Positions 58,749 through 64,000 of a stretch of 64,000 nucleotides of DNA are shown in pieces. Under the pieces are notes generated by a model that was not told the origin of the DNA, made no database searches, and was given only the letters and a program-made list of their open reading frames with translations. Origin of the DNA: Nepenthes gracilis. Lineage: Eukaryota; Streptophyta; Magnoliopsida; Caryophyllales; Nepenthaceae. Both the position numbers and the translations under genes were made by a program. Position 1 is the first letter of the stretch; each line of letters opens with the position of its first letter. The DNA lies in the NCBI GenBank assembly GCA_033239525.1, contig BSYO01000035.1, positions 8,158,627-8,222,626 of the forward strand, given 5' to 3'.

Positions 58749-59720
58749 TGATGGGTATACCAACAGTGGGCTGGCCCCAAAAAGTCAACAAAGGCCCAAA
58801 AATGACGGTCAACACTTTAACAGCCAAGAAAAAAAACAGGCCCAAGAGCTCGGGCGGCCAACGCGTACACAAACAGTCGACTCCAACGTTGACCGTCCGT
58901 GTGTTACACTTTGGGCCCAAAGGAGGCTTTTCTACAGTACTAGGCCTGGTCCATTCGAGCCCGTAATCTATTAGGCGGCTAGCAACGGCTCTCCAGGCAT
59001 CTCTCACGATCCCAACTGGCACCAAAAAGAATATTGACAATATTAGCGCCTTTCGTATAAGGAAGGCGCCAGATTTTTCCAAATCATTGCCAACCTGGGC
59101 TCTCTAATGGTAACATGCACAGAACGAAGGTAACCGGTTTGGAAAGCTGTTGGCCGTCTCAGAAGAAAATTATCTTTCACAGCTTGGCAACTGGCGCCTG
59201 TTCCAAAAAGCAAGTCAGCCAAGGATCACTGAGGGATTTCTCCTTCAAAAGAGGAAAGATCGTCCTCTCCACCATTAATAAGCCCTTGAATCACCATTCA
59301 AGGCACGCTTTCAATTACGCATGCTTTCACTCACTTACGCTCTCTGCCATTGTAACTATTAGAATTGTCCAAGCTTTCTGCGGCGCAAACACACTCACCA
59401 TCAATCCTAAGGCAAACAAGCGCAATCTCACGGCCGTTTATTGCCTTCCCGCCTCCCAAATTCAAGAAGGCGTCCACGTCTCCCTTTCGTCTGGGAAAAC
59501 ACACTCTGTCTCTCTCTTTCTCTCAATTTCGGTTTTATTCTTTTGAAAATTGTTTTACTGACTTGAGCGTCAGAGTATTTTTCGTCGGACAACATCCCGT
59601 CGACACACTGACCTTCTATTCTATTTAGTGGTGTGTAGAATCCAACTCAGGGAATGGAGCCAGAACCACATCAAGAGGATCACCCGAATCTGTTTGAAGT
59701 TTGGATCCAGAAACGCATCA
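58749..59720 (+). repeat. Solo gypsy-type LTR, copy 3 (972 bp)
   Basis: Starts TGATGGGTATACC and ends AACGCATCA, giving TGATG/CATCA inverted ends. The 5 bases after it (atttt, 59721-59725) equal 58745-58749, so the target duplication overlaps the first T as in copy 1. Contains tgacttgagcgtcagag (59560 on) and gtggtgtgtagaatccaac. Plus-strand ORFs inside are chance. Confidence 0.75.
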
Positions 59721-60292
59721 ATTTTTATTAAGTATTTTAATATCATTAACCTCTTATTAGTGATGCACCTTTTTTATTCTAAATTTTTATTTTTGAATAA
59801 ATTAATGAATATATATTTTTTATATTGATTTAAAAGAAAAAAAATTAAAATTTAGTAATATGATCGATAAAATGAAAATGGTTGTACCATAATTTTAAAT
59901 AATATCAAACGATAATATAATTGGTAAAATATTAAACAATTACAAGGTTGTGATTTTGTTAATAATATTTTTTTGTAGATTTCTATTAGATTTAAAAGTT
60001 ATTAAAACATGTAAAACTCATTTTTTCTAGAATTTTACTATTTTCATGAATTGCTTGTGTCTATGCTGGTCAAATTCAAATTAAATAAAAAAAATTAAAA
60101 TATATAAAAATATTATTATTTATTATTATACTATAAATACTTTGATATTTTAATATACTTTAATGTTTTTTTAAATATTGAATTAATTTAAATTGTAAGC
60201 CTTCTTCTACAAAGCACCAATAAGACGGGAAATGGAAGAAGAGCAAACAGCATCACCATCAATTCTAAACTTTTATGGGTACGACCAAATTA

Positions 60293-60326
<34 letters not shown>

Positions 60327-60565
60327 GCAAAGCCAAAAAAAAAAAAAAATCATATTATCAACCGTAATTTATATCCCACAAAATCCAAATTTCCCTGGAT
60401 TATTACCAAAATGACACTAGCACACAATAAAACTCCTATGTCAAATAAGAAGGGGGTGTATGATCATTTACGGTATAATTGATTATTAGAATGAAATAAA
60501 GTGGGAATAAAATAATTATTTCAGGAAATAGAATAGGATGAGAATATAGTTAGAATTATTATTCC
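59721..60565. other. AT-rich spacer with (ATT)n microsatellite
   Basis: No gene. An (ATT)n run covers about 60292-60327. From 60490 a stretch resembling the terminal part of the MITE-like element that follows begins, perhaps an older partial copy. Confidence 0.5.
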
Positions 60566-61077
60566 AATACTTGGTTGTTAGAATATAATAAAGTAAAAAT
60601 TTATATTCTTTTATTTGATTCGTATAATAATATGAAAAATAATGTGAGAATAATGACAATAATAAAAATGATAATAGTAATAGTAATAATAATAATTATT
60701 ATTATTATTATAAAACATAATAATAATTATTATAAAACATAATAATAATTATTATAAAATTTAATAATAATAGTAAAATTTAATAATAATAATAATATAT
60801 AATCATAAAATATAATAAAAATAATAACACATAATAATAATAATATAAAATAACAATAATAACAATAATTATAAATAATAATAAAATATAATAATAATAA
60901 TAACAATAATAATGGAAATAGTTATTCCCACAAATGTGGGAATAAATATTCTGAATAAATATTCTCCGAGAATATTTATTTCCAGTTAAATTTGTAATTA
61001 AATAGAAAAATATCTATTTTCTGGGAATAAAAATTCTATTCTCACTTTATTCCCACATTATTCCAGCAACCAAATAT
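60566..61077. mobile_element. MITE-like element with TIRs and (AAT)n-rich core
   Basis: Imperfect terminal inverted repeats of about 45 bp: left aatacttggttgttagaata.., right ..ttattccagcaaccaaatat. The core (60655-60915) is almost all (AAT)/(TAA) repeats. A second inverted pair lies inside (gtgggaataaatattctg.. / ..gaatatttatttcc, 60935-60985). Superfamily and target duplication not settled. Confidence 0.55.
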
Positions 61078-61207
61078 GGGGTTAGTGAACTTTATTAGCT
61101 TTTGTGCAGCCTACGCTCTGAAAACTGTTAACCTAATCAATCCGTTGACAAACGAACTAAACAGTCAATTTGAGACTGTCTCACTAAAAGCGAGCAGGTG
61201 AATCTCA

Positions 61208-61375
61208 TCAGAAGCCATGAGCTCTGTTTGCCGAGGTAAGGGTGTGGGGCAGAAGCATCGCTATGGTCATTGGGCCAACGCCTCCGGGAACCGGGGTGAC
61301 AGCTGAAGCAACCTCCGTAGCCTCTTCATAGCAAACATCTCCGACCAGCGTATATCCGCGGGGAAGCTTTGCATC
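61208..61375 (-). CDS. Bifunctional methylenetetrahydrofolate dehydrogenase/cyclohydrolase (FolD), last exon
   Basis: FolD interconverts 5,10-methylene-THF, methenyl-THF and 10-formyl-THF in one-carbon metabolism. A clean acceptor (ATATGACAG, ending 61376) precedes an in-phase exon of 55 codons plus [23 protein letters not shown], then [20 protein letters not shown] and L..TLTSA..HGF. The GDV and [10 protein letters not shown] blocks are the C-terminal FolD signature. No further exon is found up to 63046, so either a long TE-filled intron leads out of the window or only this piece remains. No break in this exon. Confidence 0.85.
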   Translation of the reverse strand, partial: DAKLPRGYTLVGDVCYEEATEVASAVTPVPGGVGPMTIAMLLPHTLTSANRAHGF

Positions 61376-63045
61376 CTGTCATATGCATACAAAACCATCA
61401 AAGAAGACTCACAAAACTGATTTTTATATACAACTGAGAGTATAGAAGGGGAAAGATTCTTCCAAACTGGAGAGAATGAAGTGTAGGATTTGGGTGATCA
61501 AGCTCTCGGGCCGGGTTTTAGCTGATTAAGTTTGCCACTAGTTATAATGACATATGAAAATATATTATATTCATCTTATAATTCTAACTGTTTAGGTTAC
61601 TATAATCAAATTCTAGTCATTGAAAATATGGAAGGACTCTAATAGCTCCTGGTATCTCTAATTCCCTCCCCCACAAAGTACCAAATAGCCTAAACTCCAT
61701 GACGGTAAGATTTTCTTCATTTTCTCTATAATTTTTTGAAAAATAAATTTCTATGCCTTTAGCTATAAACATATTTATATTGATATTGGTATCAGTATTG
61801 GTCATAATCGTATTAATATCAAACATATTAGATAATATGTATTAATATTAATATATCACATAGAAAAAATATTTTAAAAACTATAAGCTGATAGGCTCGT
61901 ATCTAGAAACATATAGCAATATTGTCACGATATAGACAAAGATTTGAATCGAGAGACCTTGAAAACGATACAACGATATTTACATCAATATCTGATTTCT
62001 TAGTCATTCTCTTGTAAATTTTACACCTATTAACATGTCATCTAATACTATACTTGATGTTGCGTGAGAATTCGATTGAGTGGATGCATTTTTTAAGTGG
62101 CGCATGATGACACATGTGCCAACATGAATAAGATTTCAACGTCTGAAGCATGCTTAAAGAGTGCACGTGCGGGGATTCTAGTAGTAGTTGCACCTGATAA
62201 ACACATGAAGGGTGCAAGTGCGTCAAAATTTAGGAAAGTTCTCTCTTTGGCATTCGAATGCCAACTTCTAGCATTTAAACGCCAACAACTAGATTATTCT
62301 TTTCAAAGTAGTTTTGCTCCTTTTTTTTTTATAAGATAGCGGGTAGAAACATTAATGAATCTTCACAATGAGACTTTACAAAAGTTATCTTGTATAAGAG
62401 TATGAGTTTGTTCAAACACTATGAGCGTTGAATTGAAAAAAAAGAAAAAGAAGAGTAGGATGAGATTTTTTTCCTATTCTTGGACTTTTAATAACATTCT
62501 TTTTTTTTCATTATATTTTATTTTCTTATTATTTATTTATCAATTTATCTAAATTTGTGAAAAATCTGACGATGAATATGAGAGGGATCAACTGTGATGC
62601 AGGGAAGTGGGGAAAGTAGGGAAAGGGTAGGAGAATAAATTGCGAGGAGGGGAAGAAATTAGAGGAGGAGGAAGAGAAGTAGAGAGATTAACAGAAAAGA
62701 AAAATAACAATCACTCAAATTTCATTCAACTCATCAATCCTGCTATCAACATTAGAGTTAAGATCCATATATAGAAAAACTTTACTATTAGATTAATTAG
62801 AAAATAAAATTATTTTCTAACTAATAAGGAAATAATATGATATAATTTTTTAAAATAAAATAAAATAAAATCTCATCAAATAAAATTTCTCAAATAAAAT
62901 TAAAATTGAATAAAATATAATTACTTTTAATCAAATAAAATAAAATCTATTCTAATTTAGAATATCAATGATGTTCACATTAATTTTTTCTAAGTGGTTA
63001 AAATTTGACCCTATTGAGTAAAAATTTTTGTTATCAATTCTCCAA
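61376..63045. other. Intron or intergenic sequence; no exon seen
   Basis: AT-rich. A relative of the ATATCGATA-type repeat in the DGD2 introns lies at 61740-61970 (ttgatattggtatcagtatt..). 62590-62700 is a GA-rich block. I looked for the preceding FolD exon (DVGINPVE-type block) on the minus strand and did not find it. Confidence 0.5.
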
Positions 63046-63300
63046 CTACAAGCTGAGTGGCTTGCAATCTGGAGCAAGAGCAATTGTAACACTTTGATCA
63101 ACTATTATTACATCTGAAAGAAGAATTGCCGTTTTTACCCCTTGGGCATCCTTGAAGGTGATATATGCCGTCTTGGAGCGCTCACTTTCTCCATACAATT
63201 CAACATATTCTATATCCCTAAAAAAGGAGAAAAATTTCTTGATGTCTCAGCGTGATGCATAGAGGGATATATTCCAAACTTTCATAGTTCTTATTGACAT
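63046..63300 (-). pseudogene. Processed pseudogene of a BPA1-like RRM protein
   Basis: The minus-strand frame from ATG 63300 to TAG 63048-63046 (84 codons) aligns with the N-terminal RRM of plant BINDING PARTNER OF ACD11-type proteins: TMKVWNISLYAS, then TGA stop (63249-63247), DIKKFFSFFRDIEYVELYGE, SERSKTAYITFKDAQGVKTA, ILLSDVIIVDQSVTIALAPD. The RNP2-like (KVWNISL) and RNP1-like (AYITFKD) strands are visible. There are no introns and it ends early compared with the ~250-aa family, so a truncated retrocopy is the best reading. Confidence 0.75.
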
Positions 63301-63419
63301 AGAATCTGATTTAAAAAGAGAAGATCGAGAAGGGATAATACGATAACTTTAGCGAGTGTTTAAATGAGAATAAGAAGGCGGTTTCTAAGATGGAATCGAT
63401 AACTTTCATAGTTAATATA

Positions 63420-64000
63420 TGTTGGTCCCAATATAAGGGCCCATAAAGCACGACCCAAAGAAAGGGTCCAAGAGAAAGGCCCAGAAATGTGTCCACGGAC
63501 CAAGAGGACTGACAGCCCAGGAGGCCCAAGACCCGAGGCTAGCTCCTTACGTTAAACTGGTCGAGCAAGCCTGAGAACACAGGCTGATGTCCCAAAAGTC
63601 AAAGCTACGACAAAGGTCTAAGAGGTCCCTTTAACCAATAGGAGCTCGAGGACATCGCAAACAACAGGCGATATCCAGGTACGAGGACCAGAAGGAGAAG
63701 CCCGAGAACCTCAAAAGTTCCATCAGGCCTCAGATTAATCCGAGAAGCCAAGAAAAGACAGTTAACACCCGAGAGCTACCTTCTTCAGCAAGAATGCGAG
63801 CTCACAAAGAGACAAGGCACGCCACACAAGGACGAGGACTATCTCACACACGGCCGAGAGAGCCAACTAAGCAGTTTCGCTGATTTCCAAGGAACCTGCA
63901 ACAACTACTAAACGCCGCTTCCACAGAGCACGCCTAGTCAAATCAAGACTGACGCCTAAAGACTATGCGCCTGACATGCTCGGGCCCTACCAGCGGCACC
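63420..64000. repeat. LTR of a gypsy-type element, cut by the window end
   Basis: A sharp change from AT-rich to GC-rich sequence at TGTTGGTCCCAATATAAGGG marks an LTR start. Composition (many ggccc/gaggac words, no ORF of note) resembles plant gypsy LTRs; it is distinct from the LTR at 3523-4444 and the solo family. Orientation is not fixed: LTRs start with TG on either strand. Confidence 0.6.

Noticed and set aside
59115..59546. 143-codon plus-strand ORF
   Set aside because: Lies wholly inside the solo LTR 58749-59720 and has no recognisable domain.
63420..64000. Belonging of the right-edge LTR to the solo-LTR family or to the left-edge gypsy LTR
   Set aside because: Start sequence and internal words differ from both; no alignable 3' block is available inside the window.

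Overview
This is nuclear DNA from a flowering plant. It has plant-specific genes (a digalactosyldiacylglycerol synthase, an S-domain receptor kinase), GT-AG introns, an AT-rich background and many plant LTR-retrotransposon families. I cannot name the species. About 10% of the window is host-gene coding sequence or gene remnants; most of the rest is transposable-element sequence of different ages.

Layout. 1-4444: the 5' half of a decayed Ty3/gypsy element on the minus strand (LTR, gag, protease, RT), cut by the window edge. It is inserted in a ~1.95 kb AT-rich repeat (4445-6400) that has a second copy at 13580-15500. Between the copies lies an intronless S-domain receptor-like kinase (10605 down to 8173), followed on its 3' side by a degenerate ~210-bp tandem repeat. 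15743-16500: a structurally complete TRIM element with a perfect 5-bp target duplication (gttct), sitting in a probable copia 3' LTR. 16506-28640: remnants of at least four copia elements on both strands. 28651-36662: an array LTR-gag-LTR-gag-LTR of a gag-only Sirevirus-like element, flanked as a whole by one perfect 5-bp duplication (gtatg). 36.7-41 kb: more copia debris.

42.5-59.7 kb: three full-length solo LTRs plus a fragment of one gypsy-like LTR family (a further fragment lies near 7 kb), all in the same orientation. Among them is the intact four-coding-exon gene for digalactosyldiacylglycerol synthase 2 (DGD2; 50520 down to 44133, 475 aa) with a 5'-UTR intron that carries a recent 205-bp tandem duplication. 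A broken copy of the DGD2 first coding exon and its flanks lies at 57.5-58.4 kb. The right end holds a MITE-like element, the last exon of a FolD-type methylenetetrahydrofolate dehydrogenase/cyclohydrolase gene (61375 down to 61208), a processed pseudogene of a BPA1-like RRM protein, and the start of another LTR running off the end.

The host genes do not form a pathway together: DGD2 makes a chloroplast/extraplastidic galactolipid, FolD works in one-carbon metabolism and the kinase in cell-surface signalling. The most notable object is the two-unit gag-only Sirevirus array with a single outer target duplication.
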